From positions 310,001 through 374,000 of the forward strand of contig JBGAHD010000004.1 of assembly GCA_044226395.1 (NCBI GenBank): DNA of 64,000 bases. The letters are read 5' to 3'. Positions 1 to 7,348 of the stretch are shown piece by piece (positions within the stretch are counted from its first letter, which is position 1; each line of letters begins with the position of its first letter). The translations under genes were made by a program, and so were the position numbers. Source of the DNA: JBGAHD01 sp044226395 (lineage in GTDB: Bacteria > Pseudomonadota > Gammaproteobacteria > Xanthomonadales > Ahniellaceae). A model generated the notes under the pieces. The model made no database searches. It was given only the letters and a program-made list of their open reading frames with translations, and was not told the origin of the DNA.

Positions 1-1058
1 ACGGCGATCACCTCGGGATCATCGGTGAACCAACGCACGAACAGCGCGGGCTGCCACTGACAAAACACGGTCAGCAGCAGCATGATGACGCTGCCGATCA
101 GCACCGACGTGTGAAACGCCTCCCGCGCGCGCGCGATCTTGCCCGCGCCAATGTTCTGACCGGCCAGCGGCGCGGTGGCGAAGGCCACGGCCATCGCCGG
201 CAGGAAGATCGCCTGCATCACGCGCGAACCGACACCGAAGCCCGCCTGCGCGTGCGCGCCGAAGCCGGCGATCAGCGCGTAAATCACCGCCATGTATACG
301 AACATCAGCGCGAACTCGCCACCCGGCGGCAAGCCCACGCGCAGCATGCGCGCCCAGACATCGGCGCGCGGTTTCAGCAAGGCGCGCTCAAAGCCGACGA
401 AGCTTTCGAGATTGACGAAGTACACGATCATCATCACCACGCCCAACGCGATCGCGATGGTGCTGGCCAGGCCCGCGCCCGCCACGCCCATCGGCAGGCC
501 CGTGCCCCAACCGGCGATCAACACCGGCGCCAGCACGGCATTGCAGACCACGGTGATCACTTGCACGACCATGGTCGGCTTGGCGATGCCCGTGCCGCGC
601 AGCGCCGAACCCATCGCCACGGCGGCGAATTGCAGCGCGAGACCGGGCAAGAACCAGAACAGATACTCGCGACCGGCTTGCGCGGTCTCGGCGTCGGCGC
701 CGAGCTTGCTCATGTACCAGCCCGCGCTGGCGTAGCCGGCGATCAAGGTGATCACGGCCATGAGGGCCGCGAGCAGCACGCTCTGATTGAAGATCAGATT
801 GGCGTCATGCCGATCCTTGCGTCCGCTGGCGTGCGCGATCAGGGCCATGGTGCCGACGCCGAGCACTTGGGTGAGCGCCATGATCAAAAACTGCAGATTG
901 CCGCCCGAACTCACGCCCGCGATGGCGTGATCGCCCAGGCGCGCGACGAAGTACAGATCGATGAGGAAGTACAAGGTCTGGAACACCATGCCGATGCCGA
1001 TCGGCGCGGCGAGTCGAAACAAATGACGCGGTATGGAGCCCTCGGTGAGGTCCTGCAT
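1..1058 (-). CDS. MATE family efflux transporter (3' part outside window)
   Basis: Reading leftward from ATG 1058 gives an open frame to the window edge, starting MQDLTEGSIPRHLFRLAAPI. At least 352 residues are visible and the C-terminus is missing. The N-terminal 'EGSI..HL..LA.P' stretch is typical of MATE (multi-antimicrobial extrusion) proteins, and it is followed by many hydrophobic helices separated by short polar loops. MATE proteins are inner-membrane Na+ or H+ driven exporters of cationic drugs or metabolites. The substrate cannot be read from sequence. No partner gene lies upstream, because the next 900 bp are non-coding. The family call is firm; the specificity is unknown. Confidence 0.88.
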   Translation of the reverse strand, partial: MQDLTEGSIPRHLFRLAAPIGIGMVFQTLYFLIDLYFVARLGDHAIAGVSSGGNLQFLIMALTQVLGVGTMALIAHASGRKDRHDANLIFNQSVLLAALMAVITLIAGYASAGWYMSKLGADAETAQAGREYLFWFLPGLALQFAAVAMGSALRGTGIAKPTMVVQVITVVCNAVLAPVLIAGWGTGLPMGVAGAGLASTIAIALGVVMMIVYFVNLESFVGFERALLKPRADVWARMLRVGLPPGGEFALMFVYMAVIYALIAGFGAHAQAGFGVGSRVMQAIFLPAMAVAFATAPLAGQNIGAGKIARAREAFHTSVLIGSVIMLLLTVFCQWQPALFVRWFTDDPEVIA

Positions 1059-1323
1059 GCGAGTTCCTTGAATGAGGCGTGCGACCGTGCACGAGGTTAC
1101 GTGGCGGCGCGCGCGCGTGCTTGGACAAATGGGAAATGCGGTCGAGGTGCGGGGGAAGGGGGCGCCCTTTGGCCTCCCTTGGGGGCGCCGGGGTGGAATA
1201 TACCCGGGTAATAATTTTGGGGTCAATATTGTCCGGGTGAAATGGGGGGGATGGTGAGGGGGTCCTTACTCTCCCCTTTTTGGGCGTTTGTGTCGCCGCT
1301 GGGCGGGGAAGAGCGTGAGTAGT

Positions 1324-1350
1324 GGGTTCCCACCTGGCGGTGGGGAACCC
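1324..1350. repeat. Short hairpin, GGGTTCCC/GGGAACCC
   Basis: GGGTTCCC at 1324-1331 is followed after 11 bases by its exact complement GGGAACCC at 1343-1350. It lies 27 bp before the larger branched palindrome and may be part of the same mobile or palindromic element. Confidence 0.6.
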
Positions 1351-1377
1351 GTGGTTGGTTGTGGGATGGGTTGGCGT

Positions 1378-1518
1378 GACGTTGTCGCTTGGCTCGGGGT
1401 GCCGCCCCTTGTCGGTGGGCGAGGGATTCAGCACATCCCTGTGCTGAACCCTCGCTGCGCACGTCCCTGTGCGCTTGCCACCGACAAGGGGACCGTCACC
1501 CCGAGCCGTCGAAACGTC
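1378..1518. repeat. Branched (cloverleaf-like) palindromic element
   Basis: The outer arms 1378-1418 and 1478-1518 are near-perfect inverted repeats. CCCCTTGTCGGTGG (1405-1418) pairs with 1478-1491, GGCTCGGGGTG (1391-1401) pairs with 1497-1507, and GACGTT...CG (1378-1387) pairs with 1510-1518. Two hairpins sit inside. The first is GCGAGGG + TTCAGCAC (1419-1434) with GTGCTGAA + CCCTCGC (1441-1455), loop ATCCCT. The second is GCGCAC (1457-1462) with GTGCGC (1469-1474), loop GTCCCT. Both inner loops share TCCCT. It may be a REP/MITE-type element or a structured RNA. I found no second copy in the window. Confidence 0.75.
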
Positions 1519-1553
1519 ACTGGGTTCGGGGGGTAGAGCGAAAAGAAGAAGAA

Positions 1554-1588
1554 AAAAGCAAAAGCAAAAGCAAAAGCAAAAGCAAAAA
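1554..1588. repeat. AAAAGC hexamer tandem repeat (5 units)
   Basis: Five consecutive copies of AAAAGC, with GC steps at 1558, 1564, 1570, 1576 and 1582. They sit in an A/G-rich strand-biased tract that continues as GAAAGCAAG-like variants to about 1650. No protein use is evident. Confidence 0.85.
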
Positions 1589-1923
1589 GACGAAAGCAAG
1601 AAGACTGGGGCGAAAGCAGACGTAAGAGCGAAAGCAAGTGCAAATACGGAAGCGCGAGCGAGAGACCTGTCGAAATGCGAAGCGTGAGAAGCAAAGGACA
1701 AGGGCGAGACTGGGAGCGCTGACTTGAGCAAGCGCGGAGTATGAGACTCGTCGACGGTCCAGGATTTGATCCGAGGTCGGGGTCGATACGAAGCAGATGC
1801 AGATCGACGGTGCTCCGAATGCCGGGTTCGATCGAGCTGCGGTTTGGAGGATGAGTCGCCCGTGCGTTCACCGGAGAAGGCGTCGCCGCTGGTCTTGACG
1901 CGCGAGGCGCATGGCGATAGTTT

Positions 1924-1959
1924 GCATAACCGTGAAGTTATGTAATTGCTTCGTTATGC
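1924..1959. promoter_or_regulatory. Palindromic operator-like site before SRPBCC gene
   Basis: CATAAC (1925-1930) and GTTATG (1937-1942) form an inverted repeat with a 6-base spacer. A further GTTATGC (1953-1959) repeats the right half. SRPBCC/AHSA1 genes are commonly controlled by ArsR-type repressors that bind AT-rich palindromes like this. No ArsR gene is present in the window, so the regulator is unknown. Confidence 0.4.
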
Positions 1960-1990
1960 AGTTTGCCCGACCCCGTTTCCGGAGAATGCG

Positions 1991-2479
1991 ATGAGCAAGT
2001 CCAATCCGCTTCAAATTTCTGCCCGCGGCGAGACCGAGATCGAGATTTCGCGCGGGTTCAAGGCGCCGCGCGAGTTGGTGTTCGACGCGTGGTCGAAGCC
2101 GGAGTTGGTGCGTCGGTGGTTGTTGGGGCCGCCGGGATGGACGATGCCGGTGTGCGACATCGACTTTCGGGTTGGTGGGGGTTATCGCTTCGTGTGGCGC
2201 AATGCCGAGGGGCAGGACATGGGCATGCGCGGTCGTTACGTGGAGATCGCGCGGCCGGAGCGGATTGTCAGCGCCGAGATCTTCGATGTCGACTGGACGG
2301 GGGGCGAGACGATTTCGACCTTGACCTTTACCGCCGAGGCGGGCGGCACGCGGCTACATCAGGTGATCAAGTACGCGTCGTTGGCCGCGCGCGATGGCGC
2401 GTTGAATTCGGGCATGGCAGATGGCATGGAGTTTGGGTTCGCGCGGCTGGAGGCGATGGTGGTCGAGGCGCGCGGTTGA
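1991..2479 (+). CDS. SRPBCC (AHSA1-like) domain protein
   Basis: A 162-residue single-domain protein of the START/Bet v1 (SRPBCC) fold. The family pattern F.APRELVFDAWSKPELVRRW, a central G.MRG.Y.EI..PERIV and a C-terminal amphipathic helix with M..GM..G..RLE are all present. ATG 1991 is preferred over the in-frame ATG 1946 because GGAGAA sits at 1981-1986 and family homology starts just after MSKSN. These proteins bind hydrophobic ligands in the cytoplasm and their substrates are usually unknown. The gene stands alone, facing the MFS pump on the other strand. The operator-like palindrome at 1924-1959 suggests regulated expression. Confidence 0.88.
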   Translation: MSKSNPLQISARGETEIEISRGFKAPRELVFDAWSKPELVRRWLLGPPGWTMPVCDIDFRVGGGYRFVWRNAEGQDMGMRGRYVEIARPERIVSAEIFDVDWTGGETISTLTFTAEAGGTRLHQVIKYASLAARDGALNSGMADGMEFGFARLEAMVVEARG

Positions 2480-2578
2480 GATTCGCGGTTCAGACGCCGC
2501 GATGCGTCGTCCCTGGCGCGCGGGCGTGGCGTGCTCGGTGATTCGTGATGGCGAGCGATGGCGCGCGGGCGTCGCGGT

Positions 2579-3787
2579 TCACGGTGATGCTCGTTCCATG
2601 GCGTGATCGCGTGATGGTGTCGCGGAAGATGGTGCGTGACTCCATTGCGCGGCGAGTGGCGACAGCGCGAGCAGGATAAGCGCGAGGCTCAGAAGCACCG
2701 CTTGCGTGCTCGCGATTGTCGCGAGCCCGACGGTGATCGCCGGCGCCAGCGCGCGGGCGATGCCTTGCGCTCGCGCGATACGGCCATTGCAGGCGCCCGC
2801 GTCGGCGCCATGAAGCGAGTGCACGAGCCACGGTCGCGCGAGCGTGTGCACGCCGGCGCCGAGGCCGAATGTGGCGACGCCAATCGTCGCCCACAGCGGA
2901 CCGTGCGCGAGTGCGACCACGACTAGTCCCGCCGCTTGCAGGAGCAAGGGCGTCAGAAGCAGGCTCGATGACGATGGCGCGCGGGCGCGACGCGAGAGCC
3001 ATGCGCGTCCCGGCCATTGCGCGAGACCGAGGGCCGCGAGCACGGTCGCTGCAGTCGACAAGGGCGTGCCGTTGGCGACGAGGTGTGGCACCAGCAAGCA
3101 GGTCAGGGCCATCGCGCTGAAGGTCGCGGTGGCGAAGACGAGTTGCAGTGATGCGAGGTTCGCGCGCGGCCGTGGTGAAGCGGGCGTTTCGTCGTGCCGC
3201 GCATTGGATGAGGTCGTTGGCGTCATCGCGGGAAGAATGCGGCGATCCAGCCACAGACTCGCGATGAAGACGACGAGCGCGCTCGCGGCGACGCTCCATC
3301 GCCAACCGATGCTGGCGACCAGCGCGCCGAGGATCGGTCCGCCGAGCGTGCTGGCGAAGCCGCCGAACAAGGTCACCGTGGCCAGCGCGCGCACGCGCGC
3401 GACGGCATCGTCGATCGCACGATGGACCAGCGCGAAAGCCGAGTCGTACAAGAGGCCGGCCATGCCCGCGCCGATCAGCAGCCACGCGACGTAGAGCGGG
3501 AATAGCGAGCGCGCGACGGCGAGCATCAGCAGACCCGACACGGCCGCGACCGCGGCGAGGCGCACCACGGCCCTGCCCTGCCCGCGATCGAAGGCGCGAC
3601 CGATGCGCGGCGCCAGTGCGGCCATCAGCAGCAGACCGAGCGAGAAGGCCGCGGCCACGTGGCCACGGCGATCGCCGAGGTCGGCGCGCAGGGGCGTCTG
3701 CCAGATCGAGAAGCCGTAGTAGAGCGTGGCCCAGAACACGCACTGGCACAGGCCGAGGGCGCTGATGGTGGAGGGGCGCGGGTTCAT
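2579..3787 (-). CDS. MFS transporter, translation start embedded in a tandem repeat
   Basis: A 402-residue major facilitator protein with about 12 hydrophobic segments. A Gly/Arg-rich cytoplasmic loop (APRIGRAFDRGQGR) lies after helix 2, and a polar loop around residues 190-215 separates the two six-helix halves. Family members export small molecules using the proton gradient. It is the last gene of a leftward group with a FAD monooxygenase, cupin, ArsN1-like acetyltransferase and MarR regulator, so it may export the product or an arsenical; this is inference. The start ATG 3787 and its GAGGA Shine-Dalgarno motif are both provided by the first unit of the 17-bp tandem array at 3788-4197. Confidence 0.85.
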   Translation of the reverse strand: MNPRPSTISALGLCQCVFWATLYYGFSIWQTPLRADLGDRRGHVAAAFSLGLLLMAALAPRIGRAFDRGQGRAVVRLAAVAAVSGLLMLAVARSLFPLYVAWLLIGAGMAGLLYDSAFALVHRAIDDAVARVRALATVTLFGGFASTLGGPILGALVASIGWRWSVAASALVVFIASLWLDRRILPAMTPTTSSNARHDETPASPRPRANLASLQLVFATATFSAMALTCLLVPHLVANGTPLSTAATVLAALGLAQWPGRAWLSRRARAPSSSSLLLTPLLLQAAGLVVVALAHGPLWATIGVATFGLGAGVHTLARPWLVHSLHGADAGACNGRIARAQGIARALAPAITVGLATIASTQAVLLSLALILLALSPLAAQWSHAPSSATPSRDHAMERASP

Positions 3788-4197
3788 GGGTGTCCTCGAT
3801 TGGTGGGTGTCCTCGATTGGTGGGTGTCCTCGATTGGTGGGTGTCCTCGATTCGTGGGTGTCCTCGATTCGTGGGTGTCCTCGATTCGTGGGTGTCCTCG
3901 AATCGTGGGTGTCCTCGAATCGTGGGTGTCCTCGATTCGTGGGTGTACCGATTCGTGGGTGTACCGATTCGTGGGTGTACCGAATCGTGGGTTTACCGAA
4001 TCGTGGGTGTCCTCGAATCGTGGGTGTCCTCGAATCGTGGGTGTCCTCGAATCGTGGGTGTCCTCGAATCGTGGGTGTCCTCGAATCGTGGGTGTCCTCG
4101 AATCGTGGGTGTCCTCGAATCGTGGGTGTCCTCGAATCGTGGGTGTCCTCGATTCGTGGGTGTCCTGAATCCCAATTCGTGGGTGTCCCGAATCCCA
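3788..4197. repeat. 17-bp tandem repeat array, 24 units
   Basis: Units read GGGTGTCCTCGATTGGT (first three), GGGTGTCCTCGATTCGT or GGGTGTCCTCGAATCGT, with four 16-bp variants (GGGTGTACCGATTCGT type) at 3941-4004. The two last units, 4158-4197, are degenerate. Units are contiguous with no spacers, so this is not CRISPR. The array fills the gap between the FAD monooxygenase stop and the MFS start. On the minus strand each unit carries AATCGAGGACACCC, a Shine-Dalgarno-like core. In the unit next to the gene the following bases are ATG in place of the usual ACG or ACC. Blocks of identical variants indicate local duplication. Confidence 0.97.
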
Positions 4198-4218
4198 GGC
4201 GCTAGCAGCACGCCTGGG
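4194..4218 (-). terminator. Hairpin around the FAD monooxygenase stop codon
   Basis: CCCAGGCG (4194-4201) and CGCCTGGG (4211-4218) form an 8-bp stem whose loop contains the TAG stop. It borders the tandem array. There is no strong U-run on the minus strand, so termination is uncertain. Confidence 0.45.
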
Positions 4219-5629
4219 TTTTCTTAGCCGGGACAACGACTTGCGATCGCGGGCCACAGCCGCATCCGGTGGCGCCGGCGGCCTTGGCGTCTTCGTCGCG
4301 GACGCAGCAGGCGGTGGTGTCGGCTTTCGGGGGGCCGCCACAGCAGGCGGTGGTGGTGTTGGCGCTGACGTCGGCTTCAGGCTCGCTGAAGTCGGTGATG
4401 CACACGCCGGTTTCGGGCAGTTGCAGTTCGACGCGACGCGCGGCGTCCCAGTCGCCGGCGATGGCGGCGACGACGGAGCGCACTTGTTCGTAGCCGGTCA
4501 GCAGCAGGAACGTGGGCGCGCGGCCGTAGCTTTTCATGCCGACGAGGTAGACGTTCGCGTCGGGATGCTTGAGCTGTTCGGCGCCGTGCGGGCGCACGCT
4601 GCCGCAGCTGTGCAGGTTGGGGTCGATCAGGGGCGCGAGCGCGACGGGGCTTTGCGTGCCGGGGTCGAGCGCGAGGCGCAGTTCGGCGAGCAAGTCGAGG
4701 TTGGGGCGAAAGCCGGTGCAGGCGACGATCTCGTCGACGGGCGGCAGGTCGCGATCGCCGCTCATGGCAACAATGCCTTCAGGCGTCGCGCGCAGGCGCT
4801 CGAGTTCGAAGCGGGTGCTGACGCTCAGGCGCCCTGCTTCGACCAGCCGACCGATGCGTTGCCCCAGGCGGCCTCGCTCGACGAGTTGATCCTTGTCGCC
4901 ACCGCCAAGCACGCGACGCCACGAGTCGCGACGGATCGCCCAATGAATCGTGGTGCTGGGCGCTTCATCGACGAGTCGCGCCAGATCCTGCAGCACGTTG
5001 AACGCGGAATGGCCGCTGCCGACCACGAGCACGCGCTTGCCGGCATAGCGCGCGCGTTCGGCGCCGAGCACGTCGGGCAAGCCGTAGGCAATGCGGTCGC
5101 GCAGCGACTGTTCGCCGATCGCGGGCAGACCTGAAGCGCCGAGTGGGTTCGGCGAATCAATGGTGCCCGAGGCATCGATGACGGCGCGCGCGAGCAAATC
5201 GTGTTCACCGTTGGCGTCTTCGTAGCGCACGAGGAAAGGCGTCTCGTCGCGACCGGCGTTCTTCATCACGTCGCGACGCCATTTGCTCACGCGCGTCACG
5301 CGCGCGCCCAGGCGCAGATGCGGCGCGATCTCGGGCGTGCGCGCGAGGGGCACGAGATAACGCGCGACCACTTCGCCGCCGGTGGGCAAGGTCGCTTCGT
5401 CCGGCGCGATCCAGCCTTGTCGTTCGAGCAGCACGCGCGCGCGCGCATCGATCGCATATCGCCACGGCGAGAACATGCGCACGTGCGACCACTTCGACAT
5501 GCCAGCGCCGACCTGCGCGCCGGCTTCTAGCACTAGCGGCGTCATGCCGCGGTCGAGCACGTGCGCGGCGGCGGCCAGACCCACGGGGCCGGCGCCGATG
5601 ATCACCACGGGATAGGTCTCAAGATTCAT
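4202..5629 (-). CDS. FAD/NAD(P)-dependent monooxygenase-like flavoprotein with Cys-rich tail
   Basis: About 475 residues with two Rossmann motifs. The FAD-binding VVIIGAGPVGLAAAAHVL is at the N-terminus and the NAD(P)-binding VLVVGSGHSAFNVLQDL is near the middle, followed by the ACTGFRP stretch typical of flavin monooxygenases. The last 60 residues are unusual: three separate CC pairs (ACCGG, ACCVRD, QACC at the very end) plus a GCGCG cluster, the kind of paired cysteines used to bind As(III) or other soft metals. The start MNLETYP is chosen because the fold begins there; its ATG overlaps the 3' end of the cupin gene, indicating coupling. It may be an ArsO-type arsenic-island flavoprotein. 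The enzyme class is firm and the substrate is inferred. Confidence 0.82.
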   Translation of the reverse strand: MNLETYPVVIIGAGPVGLAAAAHVLDRGMTPLVLEAGAQVGAGMSKWSHVRMFSPWRYAIDARARVLLERQGWIAPDEATLPTGGEVVARYLVPLARTPEIAPHLRLGARVTRVSKWRRDVMKNAGRDETPFLVRYEDANGEHDLLARAVIDASGTIDSPNPLGASGLPAIGEQSLRDRIAYGLPDVLGAERARYAGKRVLVVGSGHSAFNVLQDLARLVDEAPSTTIHWAIRRDSWRRVLGGGDKDQLVERGRLGQRIGRLVEAGRLSVSTRFELERLRATPEGIVAMSGDRDLPPVDEIVACTGFRPNLDLLAELRLALDPGTQSPVALAPLIDPNLHSCGSVRPHGAEQLKHPDANVYLVGMKSYGRAPTFLLLTGYEQVRSVVAAIAGDWDAARRVELQLPETGVCITDFSEPEADVSANTTTACCGGPPKADTTACCVRDEDAKAAGATGCGCGPRSQVVVPAKKTQACC

Positions 5630-6017
5630 AATCGACTCCAGGGTCAATGCGGGATTCGGATGCGGTCGTGATGACGTCGCGCGCATACGCGGGCGGCAGG
5701 GGCGACCAGGCATCCACGGCGCGAGCGCGATGCTCGCGGGTGAAGACGGCGTGTGGGATTCGGCTGGGGATGGCGATTACGTCGCCGGCGCCGACGCGGT
5801 ACTCCACGCCGTCGACGACGAAGAACAACTCGCCTTCGAGCACGTGCGTGATCTGCTCCGCGTCATGGTGGTGCTCGGGGAAGTGGCAGCGCGCCTCGAC
5901 CTCGAAGCCCGTCAGCAAGGTGCGTTCGAGCGCGACAGCCCAATAGCGCGCGCCGTCGACATCGGGCGTCCACGCCAGCGCATCGCGGCGATAGTGGCGA
6001 AGCGGTCGCGTGCTCAT
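5619..6017 (-). CDS. Cupin-domain protein
   Basis: A 132-residue protein with one cupin barrel. Motif 1 is present as FPEHHHDAEQITHVLEGE (metal-binding His, then Glu/Gln) and motif 2 as GDVIAIPSRIPHAV. Start MSTRPL at 6017 is chosen because its ATG overlaps the TGA of the acetyltransferase (ATGA), whereas the longer frame lacks cupin homology. The end overlaps the FAD monooxygenase start by about 11 bp. The three genes are therefore translationally coupled. Small single-domain cupins can be metal-dependent enzymes or ligand-binding proteins; the substrate here is unknown, but an arsenical or stress metabolite is plausible from context. Confidence 0.85.
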   Translation of the reverse strand: MSTRPLRHYRRDALAWTPDVDGARYWAVALERTLLTGFEVEARCHFPEHHHDAEQITHVLEGELFFVVDGVEYRVGAGDVIAIPSRIPHAVFTREHRARAVDAWSPLPPAYARDVITTASESRIDPGVDYES

Positions 6018-6520
6018 GCGGGCAAGCGATCGTGCAGCGAGCGCTCGACGATCACGACGTCGAGCCATTGGCCTTCGAGACGCGCGTGCTTTTCATACAC
6101 GCCGACTTCGCGAAAACCGCACGCGCGACACAAGGCGCGACTCGCGGTGTTGAACGGAAAGATCCGCGAGAGCACTTTCCAGTAGCCGCGCGCCGCGGCG
6201 GCATCGAGCAAGGCCATGAGCAACGCGCGCCCATGCCCCTGCCCGCGCGCGCGCCGATCGAGATAGATCGAGAACTCGGCGATGCCCGCGTAGCACTCGC
6301 GCGGTCGATAGCCGCTGAGGTTCGCCCAGCCGAGCACGACGTCGGCGTCATCGGTCACGACCAGCCAGGGATAGCGCGCGCTGTCGGCCAAGCGCGCGAG
6401 GATGTCGGCCGCCGTGCGCGGCGTGGTCTCGAAGGTCGAGGCGCGTTCGGCGATGCCTTGGTTGTAGATCTCGGCGATGGCTGGTGCATCGGATTCGCGT
6501 GCTGCTCGGATGCGGGACAT
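6014..6520 (-). CDS. arsN1: GNAT acetyltransferase, ArsN1-like (arsinothricin/phosphinothricin type)
   Basis: A 168-residue GNAT protein. The opening IYNQGIAERASTFETTPRT, the YAGIAEFSIYLD strand, the acetyl-CoA loop RRARGQGHG and the C-terminal FREVGVYEKHARLEG...DVVIVE match, from memory, the ArsN1/phosphinothricin acetyltransferase family. That family N-acetylates the glutamate-mimic antibiotics arsinothricin and phosphinothricin. Start MSRIRA at 6520 is preferred: GGGAGAG precedes it by the right distance and the longer frame runs into the operator. Its stop overlaps the cupin start. An operator-like site (6546-6563) lies just upstream. The acetyltransferase fold is certain; the exact substrate is inferred. 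Confidence 0.82.
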   Translation of the reverse strand: MSRIRAARESDAPAIAEIYNQGIAERASTFETTPRTAADILARLADSARYPWLVVTDDADVVLGWANLSGYRPRECYAGIAEFSIYLDRRARGQGHGRALLMALLDAAAARGYWKVLSRIFPFNTASRALCRACGFREVGVYEKHARLEGQWLDVVIVERSLHDRLPA

Positions 6521-6545
6521 GCGGGGCTCTCCCTGGTCGACTTTG

Positions 6546-6563
6546 GTTGTCAGTAGCAACTAT
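6546..6563. promoter_or_regulatory. Putative MarR operator upstream of arsN1-like gene
   Basis: GTTGTCAGTAGCAACTAT carries GTTG and CAAC arms with a 7-base spacer. It matches the site in front of the MarR gene (7140-7157) at 14 of 18 positions, sharing GTTG, AGT and CAACTAT in the same register. It lies between the MarR stop and the acetyltransferase start. Confidence 0.65.
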
Positions 6564-6577
6564 CGGCGCAAAAAAAA

Positions 6578-7129
6578 TCAGCCGCAGCCCGACTTGCCGT
6601 CAGGGCTTGGGGCACACGACGTCGCGCAGGACCCGACACTTACGCCGGCGACGAATCGCGCCTCCGCCGTGCGCGCCAGGCGCCGGATCACTTCGGCCGC
6701 GCTCGCGCGCGCCTCGGCATCGAAGTCGCGCAACAACTCGACTTGCTGCTCGATCAATTCCTGATTAATGCGTTCGTACAACGCGCGCCCGGCGCGGGTG
6801 GCGCGCAGCGACAGGGCGCGCGCGTCATCGGCATCGGTCAGGCGTTCGACATAGCCCTTGCGCGCCAGGGCATCGACCACGCGCGTGGTGGTGCTCTTGT
6901 CCAGGCGCAGGGCGTCGGACAACGCGCCGCTGCGCATCGGGCCCTGCTCGACCAGGGTCTCGAGCGCGTAGCACTGCGTGACCGAGATGTCGTGGCAGCA
7001 GATCTTGTCGCGATCGCGAAACTGATACACGCGCACCAGATGCCCCAGGGCCGCGTGCATGGTCTGCGCGTCGCGCAGCAGCTTGGCGTCGGGGGCGGTG
7101 GGTGTTTTGCGAGCTTTGGGACTGGTCAT
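6578..7129 (-). CDS. MarR-family regulator with cysteine-rich sensor regions
   Basis: A 183-residue winged-helix regulator. The MarR core is visible: ISVTQCYALETLVEQGPMRSGAL, then recognition helix LRLDKSTTTRVVDALARKGYVER and the wing LTDADDARALSLRATRAG. Cysteines are unusually frequent: CC in DKICCHD before the winged helix, C in VTQCYAL, and four in the last 17 residues (SCATSC...SGCG). Such cysteines suit a sensor of arsenicals, thiol-reactive electrophiles or oxidants. ATG 7129 is chosen over the TTG at 7153 because the latter falls in the operator. The gene lies 57 bp upstream of the arsN1-like operon and is probably autoregulated. Confidence 0.88.
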   Translation of the reverse strand: MTSPKARKTPTAPDAKLLRDAQTMHAALGHLVRVYQFRDRDKICCHDISVTQCYALETLVEQGPMRSGALSDALRLDKSTTTRVVDALARKGYVERLTDADDARALSLRATRAGRALYERINQELIEQQVELLRDFDAEARASAAEVIRRLARTAEARFVAGVSVGSCATSCAPSPDGKSGCG

Positions 7130-7139
7130 GGCGATATTC

Positions 7140-7157
7140 GTTGCTAGTGCCAACTAT
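7140..7157. promoter_or_regulatory. Putative MarR autoregulatory operator
   Basis: GTTGCTAGTGCCAACTAT, 10 bp upstream of the MarR ATG, with the same GTTG-N7-CAACTAT layout as the site at 6546-6563. A promoter-like TATAGT/GAATAT overlaps it on the minus strand, so binding would block transcription. Confidence 0.65.
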
Positions 7158-7348
7158 ATTCGCCCATCCAGGGACGCGTCAATGCCCGGTTCGCGAGCCC
7201 ATCGATCAAGCCCCGACCCACGGCTCACCCGGCAACGAACTCACGCAAGCCGCTGATCCTAAACCCCTTCAGAATTCTTCATTCGCATTTCCGGCACTTC
7301 ATTCGCGATCGCGCTGAGCTGGCGTCCCCTCCACCAGGACCACGACCG

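Larger units (their letters stand above)
1059..1990. other. Long non-coding region
   Basis: About 930 bp with no convincing gene. Frames that cross it have no recognisable protein pattern and mostly translate simple repeats. It holds a hairpin (1324-1350), a branched palindrome (1378-1518), an AAAAGC tandem (1554-1588) and a palindromic site (1924-1959) just before the SRPBCC gene. Composition is less GC-skewed and more G-rich than the neighbouring genes. Confidence 0.7.

Noticed and set aside
1378..1518. tRNA-like cloverleaf
   Set aside because: No T-arm consensus (GTTCGAATC) or CCA end, and the outer arms are much too long for tRNA.
805..1731. Minus-strand frame of 308 residues ending in a Phe/Cys-rich repeat
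   Set aside because: Low-complexity translation of the AAAAGC tract and palindromes; overlaps the true MATE start in another frame.
3788..4197. Possible CRISPR array
   Set aside because: Units are contiguous 16-17-mers with no unique spacers, and no cas genes are nearby.
3784..4341. Minus-strand frame reading the repeats as a repetitive protein (RGHPRFEDTHDS repeats)
   Set aside because: It is a frame of the tandem array joined to an out-of-frame part of the FAD gene; plus-strand frames through the array are equally open, and the true gene stops at 4202.
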